In this document: piece after piece, positions 16,888 to 24,872 of the stretch
Numbering within the stretch: the stretch's first letter is position 1
Layout of the letters: every line of letters begins with the position of its first letter
NCBI GenBank assembly: GCA_963742925.1
Contig: CAVUNV010000004.1
Coordinates: 496,001 to 560,000, forward strand
Direction of reading: 5' to 3'
Length of the DNA stretch: 64,000 bases
DNA from: PALSA-612 sp963742925
GTDB lineage: Bacteria; Actinomycetota; Thermoleophilia; Gaiellales; Gaiellaceae
Position numbers and translations under genes: made by a program
The notes under the pieces: model-generated
Databases searched by the model: none
What the model was told of the DNA's origin: nothing
What the model saw: the letters and a program-made list of their open reading frames with translations, nothing else

Positions 16888-16902
16888 GGGGCCTTCGGCC
16901 CC
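16888..16902 (-). terminator. Hairpin after ppc
   Basis: GGGGCC-TTC-GGCCCC, 6-bp stem, about 100 nt past the ppc stop. On the minus strand no T-run follows; on the plus strand TTT and later TTTTT follow, but no plus-strand gene precedes it. Likely separates ppc from glnK. Confidence 0.4.
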
Positions 16903-17000
16903 TTTGCCCCCGGTTTTTACGGTAGCGCGAAAGCTGTGACGCATGTGAAACACGACTGTGCCGATTCCGTGACCGTTTGCTGCGTGCGCGCCGGAGCGCC

Positions 17001-19550
17001 TCAGCCCGTGTTCCGCAGCCCGGCCGAGATGCCGGCGATCGAGCGGAGCAGCGGCCGGCGAACGGCCTCCCGCTCCGTCTCCGTCGCGGCCGGGTCGCGG
17101 TGGCGGCGGAGCAGCTCGACCTGGATCGCGTTCATCGGGTCGACGTACGGGTTCCGCAGCCTGATCGAGCGCTGCAGCACGGGTTGCCGGTCGAGCAGCG
17201 CCTTCGCCTCGACGATCTCCTTCACCGCCTCGACCGTGCGGGCGTGCTCGACGGCGATCGTCGCGAAGCGCCGCTCCGGCTCGGCCGCGTCGGGCACCAG
17301 CTCGAGGTAGCCGCGCGCGATCTCGAGGCTCGTCTTGGCGAGCGTCATCTCCAGGTTCTCGACCAGCGAGCGGAAGAACGCGAACGACCGGTACAGCCGC
17401 CGGAGCTCCCGGAGCCCGTCGCGCGTGCCGGCGAGAGGAGCGAGCGCCGTGCCGCAGCCGTACCAGGCCGGGAGCAGGCAGCGGTTCTGCGTCCAGGCGA
17501 ACACCCACGGGATCGCGCGCAGCCGTTCCAGATAGTCCTCGGCGCCCGGGCGCCTCGCCGGCCGTGAGCCGATCTCGAGCAGCGCCAGCTCGTCGACGGG
17601 TGTGAAGGCACGGAAGAAGTCGACGAACGCCGCCTCCTCCCACACGAGCGCGCGGTAGGACGCGTGAGCCGTCGCCGCGAGCCCCGCGAGCGTCTCGCGG
17701 GCACCCTCGGGCGGGGCCGACTGCGACACGGCCGGAAAGGCCGAGATCAGCGTCGCCGCGAGCGCCGCCTCCAGGTTGCGGTAGGCGAGTCCGGGGAGCC
17801 CGTACTTGAACGAGATCGTCTCGCCTTGCTCGGTCAGCTTCAGCCGGCCCGGCGGCGAGCCCATCGGCTGGGCGAGGATCGCGGCATGGGTCGGGCCGCC
17901 GCCGCGGCCGGCGCTTCCTCCGCGCCCGTGGAAGATCGTCAGCTCGACGCCGCGCTTCCCCGCCAGGGTGGCGAGGGCCTCTTGCGCCTCGAAGATCGCC
18001 CACTGTGCGGCCAGGTAGCCGCCGTCCTTGCCCGAGTCGGAGTAGCCGACCATCACCTCCATGCGGCCGCCGCGCTGCCCGACACCGCGGGCGAAGCGAG
18101 GCTCGTCGAGCAGCTCGCCGACGATCCGCGGCGCGGCGGCGAGGTCGGTGATCGTCTCGAAGAGCGGGACGATGGAGAGCTCGACGCCCGCCTCTGCGGC
18201 CAGATCGGAGGCGGTGAGGACGTCGGCGGCGCTCTCTGTCCCGGAGACGATCAGCGTGTCGAGCGCCTGCGGGCCGTGGCGCTCGTGGGCGGCACGAACG
18301 GCGGCGAGCGTCTCGCGCACGCGCGGGCCGGGCTCCGCCAGGTCGTTCGCGTGCAGTCGGACGTCGAGCTTTGCGAGGTGGAAGCCGAAGATCTCGACGC
18401 GGGTGCGCAGGTCGGCGAGCCTGCCGTCGGCGATACGCCGGCCCCGGTGCGCGTGCAGGCTTCCGCCGACGAGATCGAGGTCGGCGAGGAGGTCGCCCGC
18501 GGAGGGATAGCCGCCGGCGCCGTCGGTGAGGGTCTGGCCGAGTCGGTGCCAGACGAAGGAAAGCTTGCGCCGATACGGCTCGCCGGCGTTCTGGGCACCG
18601 ATCTCGGCGGCGTAGTCCGGCAGCTCGCGCTCGTCGCGCGCGATCGACTCCTCGAGCTCCGGGAGCACACCGATCAGCGTGGTCGCTGCGCCGATGAACG
18701 CGGCCAGCTCGCGCACCTCGGCCCGGTACCGGAGCAGCGCGAGCGTCCGCGCCCGCTCGAGCGACTCCGTGATGGTCTCGGGGCCGGCAGCGGGATTTCC
18801 GTCCTGGTCGCCGCCGATCCAGCTCCCGAATCTGAGCGGCATCCTCGCTGCGGGAAGCCGCCGTCGAAGAGCGCGGGTCAGCTCGACGGCTTCGTCGAGG
18901 AGGCTCTGCTCGAAGAACCAGAGCCCGTGGCGGATCTCGTCGACGACGCGCGGACGGGCGGCCCGCACCTCGTCCGTCTCCCAGAGCGCCGTCACCTCCT
19001 CCGCGATCGCATCGGAGATCCGGTTCCGGCCGACTGCGGAGAGATCGGGGTCGTCGAGCTCGCGAAGCAGTCGGCTGAGGCGCAGGTGCGCCGTGAGGAC
19101 CGTGCGGCGCGTGGCCTCGGTCGGATGCGCGGTGAGCACGAGCTCGAGCGAGATGCCGGCGGCGGCGCGGGACAGGACCTCCCCGTCGACCCCGGCGGCG
19201 GCGAGCTCGGCGAAGGCCACGTCGAGCGACTCTCGGGACGGTCGGCCGTCGCGCTCGTACTGGCGCCGCCGGCGGAGGCGATGGTGCTGCTCGGCCAGAT
19301 TGGCGAGCTGGAAGTAGAGGCCGAAGGCGCGCAGCACGTCGCCCTGCCGCTCGAGCGGGAGCGCCCGGACGGCGGCGGCGAGGTCCGACCGCGGCCCGGG
19401 CCGCCCGGCGCTGCGGGCCTTGCGCGAGAGGCCGCGGATCCGCTCCTCGTCGGCAAGGAGTTCTTCGCCCTCCTGCTCGACGAGCACGCGGCCGAGGATC
19501 TCGCCGAGCAGCCGGACGTCCCGGCGGAGCGGTGCCTCGGGGTCGCTCAC
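17001..19550 (-). CDS. ppc: Phosphoenolpyruvate carboxylase
   Basis: 849 residues; PEP plus bicarbonate to oxaloacetate, supplying the aspartate family. Signatures in order: LVLTAHPTEATRRTVL (His catalytic), FGSWIGGDQDGNP, VMVGYSDSGKDGG, FHGRGGSAGRGGGPTHAAI, and the C-terminal LRNTG in place of the common QNTG end. Start taken as GTG at 19550, which overlaps the upstream kinase stop (GTGA); an in-frame ATG at 19619 would add unrelated basic residues. Shorter than enterobacterial enzymes (about 880). Co-transcription with thrC, thrB and ilvD fits its anaplerotic role. Confidence 0.94.
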   Translation of the reverse strand: MSDPEAPLRRDVRLLGEILGRVLVEQEGEELLADEERIRGLSRKARSAGRPGPRSDLAAAVRALPLERQGDVLRAFGLYFQLANLAEQHHRLRRRRQYERDGRPSRESLDVAFAELAAAGVDGEVLSRAAAGISLELVLTAHPTEATRRTVLTAHLRLSRLLRELDDPDLSAVGRNRISDAIAEEVTALWETDEVRAARPRVVDEIRHGLWFFEQSLLDEAVELTRALRRRLPAARMPLRFGSWIGGDQDGNPAAGPETITESLERARTLALLRYRAEVRELAAFIGAATTLIGVLPELEESIARDERELPDYAAEIGAQNAGEPYRRKLSFVWHRLGQTLTDGAGGYPSAGDLLADLDLVGGSLHAHRGRRIADGRLADLRTRVEIFGFHLAKLDVRLHANDLAEPGPRVRETLAAVRAAHERHGPQALDTLIVSGTESAADVLTASDLAAEAGVELSIVPLFETITDLAAAPRIVGELLDEPRFARGVGQRGGRMEVMVGYSDSGKDGGYLAAQWAIFEAQEALATLAGKRGVELTIFHGRGGSAGRGGGPTHAAILAQPMGSPPGRLKLTEQGETISFKYGLPGLAYRNLEAALAATLISAFPAVSQSAPPEGARETLAGLAATAHASYRALVWEEAAFVDFFRAFTPVDELALLEIGSRPARRPGAEDYLERLRAIPWVFAWTQNRCLLPAWYGCGTALAPLAGTRDGLRELRRLYRSFAFFRSLVENLEMTLAKTSLEIARGYLELVPDAAEPERRFATIAVEHARTVEAVKEIVEAKALLDRQPVLQRSIRLRNPYVDPMNAIQVELLRRHRDPAATETEREAVRRPLLRSIAGISAGLRNTG

Positions 19551-20317
19551 AGCAGAGAGCGCAGGACCTCGACCTCGCCCTCGTCGGCGCCGAGATACGA
19601 GCCACGGATCACGGCCCACGCCCGCATGCGCTCCTGGTCGAGCCCGGCGGCGGCGAACGCGGCGAGGCGCCGCTCGGTCACGTCCCGCCGCATCCGGTAC
19701 GGCAGCGGGTTCCAGAGGAACGACGGCACGTCGAACTCCGGCTCGCCGAGCATCGGCTTGGGATCGATCGCGACGTGGCGGCCGCCGGCGTCGAGGAGGT
19801 TGTGGTGGTGGAAGTCGCCGTGCACGAGCGTCGCAGCGCCCACGTCGAGGGCGGTGTACAGCTCGCGGGCGAGCGGGACGAGCGTGGAGCCTTCCCGTCC
19901 CTCTCGCTCCGCGTTGTCGAGCCAGCGCGGCACGTGGTCGCCGATCCAGCGGAACGGCTCGCTCGCCGGGCGCCAGAGCCGCAGTCCGATCTCGACCGCG
20001 ATCGCCGTCGCCTCGTCCTCGCGGAGCCCGGCGATGTCGGTGCCCGGGCGGGCGCGCTCGACGAGCAACGCCCGCCGCGCGCGATCGTGGCGCAGGAGCC
20101 GCACGGCGCCGTCGCCGCCCCAGAGCGCAAGCGCGTCGGCCTCCTCGTCGGACTCGTCGTCCTCCGGGGGTGTCACCTTCAGCACGGCGCCGTCACCCGC
20201 AGGCGCGACGTAGGCGTAGCGTGCGAGCGCGAACGGCGGCCCCAGCTCGAGGCCCCAGTCGGCGGCCGCGTCGTGCGCGATCCGCCCCAGCGGCGTGAGA
20301 TCCGGCCGGTCGTTCAG
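19547..20317 (-). CDS. Aminoglycoside/hydroxyurea-type phosphotransferase family protein
   Basis: 256 residues, APH-like kinase of the family annotated as aminoglycoside/hydroxyurea resistance kinases. Visible: LRLWRPASEPFRWI, the catalytic loop VHGDFHHHNLL, the metal-binding AIDPKPMLGEPEFD, then FLWNPLP and RAWAVIRGSYLGA. No ATG, GTG or TTG precedes the conserved region; CTG at 20317 forms a CTGA overlap with the ilvD stop, just like the ATGA and GTGA overlaps around it, and is proposed as start. Why such a kinase sits in an amino-acid operon is unclear; resistance is not implied. Confidence 0.75.
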   Translation of the reverse strand: MNDRPDLTPLGRIAHDAAADWGLELGPPFALARYAYVAPAGDGAVLKVTPPEDDESDEEADALALWGGDGAVRLLRHDRARRALLVERARPGTDIAGLREDEATAIAVEIGLRLWRPASEPFRWIGDHVPRWLDNAEREGREGSTLVPLARELYTALDVGAATLVHGDFHHHNLLDAGGRHVAIDPKPMLGEPEFDVPSFLWNPLPYRMRRDVTERRLAAFAAAGLDQERMRAWAVIRGSYLGADEGEVEVLRSLL

Positions 20318-22008
20318 GGCCTCGTGACCGCACCTTCGCTCGCCGACGAGACGAGCGCCGCGTACTTGGCCAGCACGCCGGTCTCGTAGTGCGGCGCGGG
20401 CGGATGCCAGTCCGCGAGGCGGGCGGCGATCTCGTCGTCGGACAGCTCGGCGTGCAGTGCGCCGGCCTCGACGTCGATCACGACGATGTCCCCCTCCCGC
20501 AGCGCCGCGATCGGGCCGCCGCGGAACGCCTCCGGCGCGACGTGCCCGACCATGAACCCGTGTGTCGCCCCCGAGAAGCGGCCGTCGGTCATCAGCGCGA
20601 CCTCGTTGCCGAGCCCCTCGCCGATGATCGCGCCCGTCACCTGGAGCATCTCCGGCATCCCGGGCGCGCCGGCAGGCCCCTCGTAGCGGATCACGACCAC
20701 GTCGCCGGCGGCGATCCGGCCGGCCTTGACCGCCTCGAAGGCGGCGCCTTCCCCGTCGAACACGCGTGCCGGGCCACGGTGCTTCTTGCGGTCGACGGTC
20801 AGCTTCACGACGCAGCCCTCCGGGGCGAGATTGCCGCGCAGGATGCGGAGCGAGCCGCTCGGCTTGATCGGGTCGTCGATCGGCCGGATGACTTCCTGCC
20901 CTGGGCGCTCCACGACTGCGGTTGCGACGTCTCCGAATGTCCGGCCGTCGACGGTCGGCGCGTCGACGTGCACGAGCCCCTGCTTGGCAAGCTCGCGCGC
21001 GACGAGCGCGACCCCGCCGGCACGGTCGACGTCGACGGCGTGGAATCGTCCCCAGGGCTTCATGTCCGCGAGCACCGGTGTCCGCGCCGAGACGCGGTCG
21101 AAGTCGTCGATCGTGAACGGGATGCCGAACTCGCGGGCGATCGCGAGCAGGTGCAGGAGGCCGTTCGTCGAGCCGCCGGTGGCCGCGACCGAAGCCGCCG
21201 CGTTCTCGAGCGCGTCGCGGGTCACGATCTGGCGCGGGCGCACGTCCCGCCGGACGAGGTCGACCGCGAGGCGCCCTGCCTCCTCGGCCGCCTTCGCCTT
21301 GCGCTTCGACAGCGCTGGGATGCCGTTCGCTCCGGCCGGCGAGAGCCCGATGAACTCGAGGATCGTCGACATCGTGTTCGCTGTGAACTGCCCGCCGCAC
21401 GCGCCTGCACCCGGACACGCGACCGACTCGAGCTCGTGCAGGTCCTCGGCGGTCATGTGGCCCGCGGCGTAGGCGCCGATCGCCTCGTACACGTCTCCGA
21501 CGGTCACGTCCCGGCCGCGGAAGACGCCGGGCGCGATCGAGCCGGTGTAGAGGACGAGCCCGGGGATGTCGAGCCGGCCGAGCGCCATCACCGCGGCCGG
21601 GTTCGTCTTGTCGCAGGCGACCAGGCAGACGAGCCCGTCGAAGAGATGGCCGCGGGCGACCAGCTCGATCGAGTCGGCGATCACCTCGCGGGAGACGAGG
21701 GAGGTGCGCATCCCCTCGGTGCCCATCGAGACGCCGTCGGAGATCGCGATCGTGTTGAACTCCATCGGCGTCCCGCCGGCCTCGCGGATGCCGCGCTTCA
21801 CGTCCTGGGCGAGCTCGCGCTGGTTGAGGTTGCACGGCATCGTCTCGATCCAGGTCGTGGCAACGCCGATCAGCGGTTTGGCGAGATCCTCGTCGGTGAA
21901 GCCGACGCCCTTCAGCATCGAGCGCGCGCCGGCGCGGTCAGGCCCGTCGGTAATCGCGCTGCTGTGGCGCTTCGCGGGGTCGGAGGCTCGCTCGTACGGT
22001 GAGGTCAT
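20314..22008 (-). CDS. ilvD: Dihydroxy-acid dehydratase
   Basis: 564 residues; dehydrates dihydroxy-isovalerate and -methylvalerate in valine/isoleucine synthesis. Fe-S ligand cysteines are visible in TMPCNLNQ, ACDKTNPAA and CPGAGACGGQFTANTM; also GGSTNGLLHLLAIA, GEGLGNEVALMTDGRFSG and the C-terminal GP/ALREGD region. Starts one nucleotide after the sulfurtransferase stop, with AAAGGA as ribosome site. Separated from ilvBNC by the hom/thr genes. Confidence 0.95.
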   Translation of the reverse strand: MTSPYERASDPAKRHSSAITDGPDRAGARSMLKGVGFTDEDLAKPLIGVATTWIETMPCNLNQRELAQDVKRGIREAGGTPMEFNTIAISDGVSMGTEGMRTSLVSREVIADSIELVARGHLFDGLVCLVACDKTNPAAVMALGRLDIPGLVLYTGSIAPGVFRGRDVTVGDVYEAIGAYAAGHMTAEDLHELESVACPGAGACGGQFTANTMSTILEFIGLSPAGANGIPALSKRKAKAAEEAGRLAVDLVRRDVRPRQIVTRDALENAAASVAATGGSTNGLLHLLAIAREFGIPFTIDDFDRVSARTPVLADMKPWGRFHAVDVDRAGGVALVARELAKQGLVHVDAPTVDGRTFGDVATAVVERPGQEVIRPIDDPIKPSGSLRILRGNLAPEGCVVKLTVDRKKHRGPARVFDGEGAAFEAVKAGRIAAGDVVVIRYEGPAGAPGMPEMLQVTGAIIGEGLGNEVALMTDGRFSGATHGFMVGHVAPEAFRGGPIAALREGDIVVIDVEAGALHAELSDDEIAARLADWHPPAPHYETGVLAKYAALVSSASEGAVTRP

Positions 22009-22009
22009 C

Positions 22010-22753
22010 TCATCCTTTCTCGGTCGGCAGGCCCTTCCGGGACCACTCGCTCCAGGAGCCGGGATAGAGGCGGGCGCCGGTGCGGCCGGCGCGATGGAGC
22101 GCGAGCAGGGGCACGCAGGCGAGAACGCCGGAGCCGCAGTAGGCGACGACCTCGTCCGCGTCCAGGGCCTCGGGCGGGAGATCCACCAGCCTGCCGGTCG
22201 TGCCCGGGGTGTTCAGCGCGCCGGGGATTCTTCCCGCGACGGGGTCGAGTCCCGCCGACTCGCCGCTGAAGCGCTCCGGCTGGCGCGCGTCGAGGAGCAC
22301 GAGGCTCGGGTCGCCGAGCCGCTCGAGCAGCTCGTCCGTCCCGGCCGTGTCGCCTTCGCGCTCGAGTGGCGTGAACACGGCCGGCTCGATCGTCTCCTCG
22401 CCGCTTGCGAGCGGCCCGATCCAGGCCTGGAGACCGCCGTCGAGCACCGCTGCCTGGTCGTGGCCGAAGTGGCGGAGCAGCCACCACAGGCGGGCCGCGC
22501 CGCCCGTCATGCTCTCGTCGTAGGCGACGACGAGCGTGTCGGAGCCGATGCCGGCCCGGCCCGCCGCGGCGGCGAACTGCGTCGCGCTCGGCAGCGGATG
22601 CCGGCCGCCGACCTCTGCCGGGATGGAGAGGTCGGACAGGTCGCGATCGAGGTCGAGGAACGCGGCGCCGGGGATGTGGCCCTCGAGGTAGCGCTCGCGG
22701 GCCTGAGCCGGTTCGGCGAGGTCGTAGCGGCAGTCGACGAAGCGGACGTTCAC
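22010..22753 (-). CDS. sseA: Sulfurtransferase (two-domain rhodanese)
   Basis: 247 residues with two rhodanese domains: N-terminal FVDCRYDL...GHIPGAAFLDLDRDLSD, linker, and a catalytic C-terminal domain with LLDARQPERFSGE and the active-site loop AYCGSGVLACVPLLAL. CGSGV-type loops fit 3-mercaptopyruvate or thiosulfate sulfurtransferases. Transfers sulfane sulfur to cyanide or thiols. GTG at 22753 overlaps thrB's stop by 4 nt, so it is translated with threonine genes, possibly reflecting a shared amino-acid regulon. Confidence 0.85.
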   Translation of the reverse strand: MNVRFVDCRYDLAEPAQARERYLEGHIPGAAFLDLDRDLSDLSIPAEVGGRHPLPSATQFAAAAGRAGIGSDTLVVAYDESMTGGAARLWWLLRHFGHDQAAVLDGGLQAWIGPLASGEETIEPAVFTPLEREGDTAGTDELLERLGDPSLVLLDARQPERFSGESAGLDPVAGRIPGALNTPGTTGRLVDLPPEALDADEVVAYCGSGVLACVPLLALHRAGRTGARLYPGSWSEWSRKGLPTEKG

Positions 22754-23631
22754 GGGATCGCTCCGCGCGAGCTTACGTCGAGCCGCGTCGTCTCGACGTC
22801 GTGCCACCGCTTGCGGAGCGCGGCGGCGCATTCCTCGGCCGCGTCCTGCTTTGCCCAGACGATGACGGTCGGCCCGGAGCCGGAGAGGGTTGCGCCGAGC
22901 GCCGATGCCGGAAGCTCGGCGCGCACGTCGGCGAGGAACAGCGAGCGGTACGGCTCGTGGAGCCGGTCGTCGAGCGCGGCGGCGAACAGCGACTCAGAGC
23001 CCGACGCGAGCGCTGCCCCGAGCAGCGCTGCGCGGCCGGCGCTGTAGGCAGCGTCCTCGTGGGGGACGCTGATCGGGAGCAGCGAGCGCGAGTGCTCCGT
23101 CGAGACCTGGTCGTCGGGCCGGAGCGCGATCGGCACCGCCGGGACAGAGTCCGCCACCCGCCGGATACGGCCGTCCCAGGTCAGGCAGGCTCCGCCCGCG
23201 AGCGCGGCGGCGAGGTTGTCCGGATGTCCCTCGAGCGGCAGGCCTTCGGCGAGGAGGCTCTCGGCGTCCGGCTCGCGGCCAGCCACGAGGGTGCCGGCCA
23301 CGAGCCCGAGTGCGATCAGCGACGCCGAGGAGCCGAGCCCGCTGGCGCGCGGGATGCGGTAGGTGAAATCGAAGCGCCAGCCGGCGACGGGCGTGACGCG
23401 AGCGAACGCGGCGATGCCCAGGTGGTGCGTGTCCGCGGGCGGCACCGTCTCGTCCCGCACGACCTCGAGCTCGTTCCAGAGATCGAGCGCGACGCCGGCG
23501 CAGTCGAACGCCGAGCCGAGGTTCGCCGTCGTCGCCGGCGCGCGGACGTGGATCCGATCAGCGTCTGGCACTGCTCTGGCACTGCTCTGACCCTGCTCCG
23601 TAGCAGGGTCAGACCCCGGGACATGGCTCAT
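22750..23631 (-). CDS. thrB: Homoserine kinase
   Basis: 293 residues, GHMP kinase; phosphorylates homoserine for threonine synthesis. RAPATTANLGSAFDCAGVAL opens the domain, the ATP loop is RASGLGSSAS, and SGSGPTVIVWA marks the C-terminal motif. Coupled to thrC by ATGA and to the sulfurtransferase by GTGA. The first 25 or so residues before the domain are not conserved-looking and are encoded by palindromic repeat units (23564-23613), so they are probably a dispensable extension. Confidence 0.92.
   Translation of the reverse strand: MSHVPGSDPATEQGQSSARAVPDADRIHVRAPATTANLGSAFDCAGVALDLWNELEVVRDETVPPADTHHLGIAAFARVTPVAGWRFDFTYRIPRASGLGSSASLIALGLVAGTLVAGREPDAESLLAEGLPLEGHPDNLAAALAGGACLTWDGRIRRVADSVPAVPIALRPDDQVSTEHSRSLLPISVPHEDAAYSAGRAALLGAALASGSESLFAAALDDRLHEPYRSLFLADVRAELPASALGATLSGSGPTVIVWAKQDAAEECAAALRKRWHDVETTRLDVSSRGAIP
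23564..23613. repeat. TCTGGCACTGC / TCTGACCCTGCT repeat cluster inside thrB
   Basis: Two copies of TCTGGCACTGC (23564 and 23576) precede a perfect 12-bp inverted repeat (TCTGACCCTGCT at 23586-23597, complement at 23602-23613, 4-nt spacer). Lies within the first codons of thrB. The same kind of unit is tandemly repeated at 40794-40893. Confidence 0.7.
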
Positions 23632-24593
23632 TCCGCCGCCCGCGCGATGGCATCCGGGTCGGGATCGACCGTCACCGGCGGGGGCGCGTGGAGGTCGGCG
23701 GCTTCCGGGTCCTTGAGCCCGTGGCCGGTGATCGTGACCACGACGCGGGCGCCGCGCAGCTCGTCGGTGCTGCGCAGGAAGGCGAGCCCGGCGGCCGACG
23801 ACGGCTCGCAGAACAGCCCCTCGAGACGTGCCAGCTCGAGCCAGGCGGCGACGATCTCGTCGTCCGGAACGGCGTGCACCTGGGCTCTGCTCGCCTCGAC
23901 CGACGGCCCGTGCGCGGGTTGTTCGATGCGAATCGCGCTCGCCAGCGTCCGCGGCCGGTCGGCGGCCTCGACGGAGTGCACGGCCGCGTCGGAGCCGAGC
24001 TCCGACAGCGCCTTCACGTACGCCGTGGTGTTTCCGCCTCCCCCGTAGGGAAGGACGAAGGCGTCCGGCGTGTCGCCGAGCTCCTCGACGATCTCGAAGA
24101 CCGCCGTCCTCTGCCCCTCGACGCGGTTCGGGTTCAGCGAGTTGACGAGTACGTGATCGCCGCGGTCTCCGAGCCGGCGTGCCGCGTCGAGCGCCTGGTC
24201 GAAGCTTCCCCGCACGGTGAGCACCCGGGCACCGAGCGCGCGCGCCTGGATCAGCTTGCCCTGCGCCGCGCCCTCGGCGACGAGCACGACTGCCGGCAGC
24301 CCCGCCCGGGCCGCGTAGGCCGCCGCCGACGCCGAGGTGTTGCCGGTCGAGGCGCAGATCACGGCCCGCGCTCCCTCCTCGAGGGCCTTCGAGACCGCCA
24401 CTGTCATGCCGCGGTCCTTGTAGCTTCCGGTCGGATTCGACGCCTCCCACTTGAGCCAGAGGTCGACTCCGAGCCGTTCGGACAGCCTCGGCACCCGGAG
24501 CAGCGGTGTCGATCCCTCGCCGAGCGAGACGACCGGCGTCGCATCCGAGACCGGCAGCCGATCGCGGAACCGCTCGATCAACGGGACGGTCAC
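23628..24593 (-). CDS. thrC: Threonine synthase
   Basis: 321 residues; PLP enzyme making threonine from phosphohomoserine. Core motifs: GEGSTPLLRVPRLSERLG, the PLP lysine in NPTGSYKDRGMTVA, STGNTSASAAAYAARAG, VLPYGGGGNTTAYVKA, and C-terminal ITGHGLKDPEA. GTG at 24593 gives a family-like start (LIERFRDRLPV follows at once); an open frame continues upstream to an ATG at 24743 but passes through a repeated, structured element that also precedes tkt, so the upstream part is taken as non-coding. Stop overlaps thrB (ATGA). Confidence 0.9.
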   Translation of the reverse strand: MTVPLIERFRDRLPVSDATPVVSLGEGSTPLLRVPRLSERLGVDLWLKWEASNPTGSYKDRGMTVAVSKALEEGARAVICASTGNTSASAAAYAARAGLPAVVLVAEGAAQGKLIQARALGARVLTVRGSFDQALDAARRLGDRGDHVLVNSLNPNRVEGQRTAVFEIVEELGDTPDAFVLPYGGGGNTTAYVKALSELGSDAAVHSVEAADRPRTLASAIRIEQPAHGPSVEASRAQVHAVPDDEIVAAWLELARLEGLFCEPSSAAGLAFLRSTDELRGARVVVTITGHGLKDPEAADLHAPPPVTVDPDPDAIARAAE

Positions 24594-24619
24594 CGCGCGG
24601 CCGGTCCGGCGGGCGCGGT

Positions 24620-24690
24620 CCCCCGCCCAAGGGCGGGGCGTCGTCCCTCCGCCCTCGCCGAGGACGATACCGCGGAAGTGGTGCCGTGTC
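24620..24690 (-). repeat. 71-nt element upstream of thrC (copy A)
   Basis: Minus-strand element matching 49989-50059 without gaps at 67 of 71 positions, the last 53 nt identical. Contains GACACGGCACC, a TCGTCC...GGGACGA pairing, and a strong CCCCGCCC-TT-GGGCGGGG hairpin. It lies 27 nt before the thrC start in sense orientation. The four differences cluster in a 7-nt stretch that would be a loop between ACC and GGT. Confidence 0.7.
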
Positions 24691-24840
24691 CGTGCCGATT
24701 TCGTGCCAATTCTCCGCGCGCGGGTCATCGCGCCATCCTCCATTCACCAGCGGCCACACACCGACAGTCTCCGCGAAGCCGTGGCTTGGCCGCGGCGCAG
24801 GTCGAGCCGCTTGGAACCCGCTGCGGCAGGGAAGGGGGCC

Positions 24841-24869
24841 CACGGGGGAAACAGCCGGTTTCCCCCGTG
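24841..24869 (-). terminator. Hairpin terminator after hom
   Basis: Perfect 12-bp stem (CACGGGGGAAAC and complement), 5-nt loop, beginning 3 nt past the hom stop; no T-run. With the copy-A element it occupies the 279-nt gap between hom and thrC, which otherwise holds nothing recognisable. Confidence 0.6.
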
Positions 24870-24872
24870 CCG

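Noticed and set aside
19547..20317. Aminoglycoside resistance gene
   Set aside because: The family name is historical; chromosomal operon context with ilvD and ppc gives no support for a resistance role.
24620..24690. Insertion sequence or MITE
   Set aside because: No terminal inverted repeats, target duplications or transposase; both copies have the same orientation to the downstream gene.
24593..24743. Longer thrC starting at ATG 24743
   Set aside because: The extra 50 residues are encoded by the repeated structured element also found before tkt and have no threonine-synthase character.
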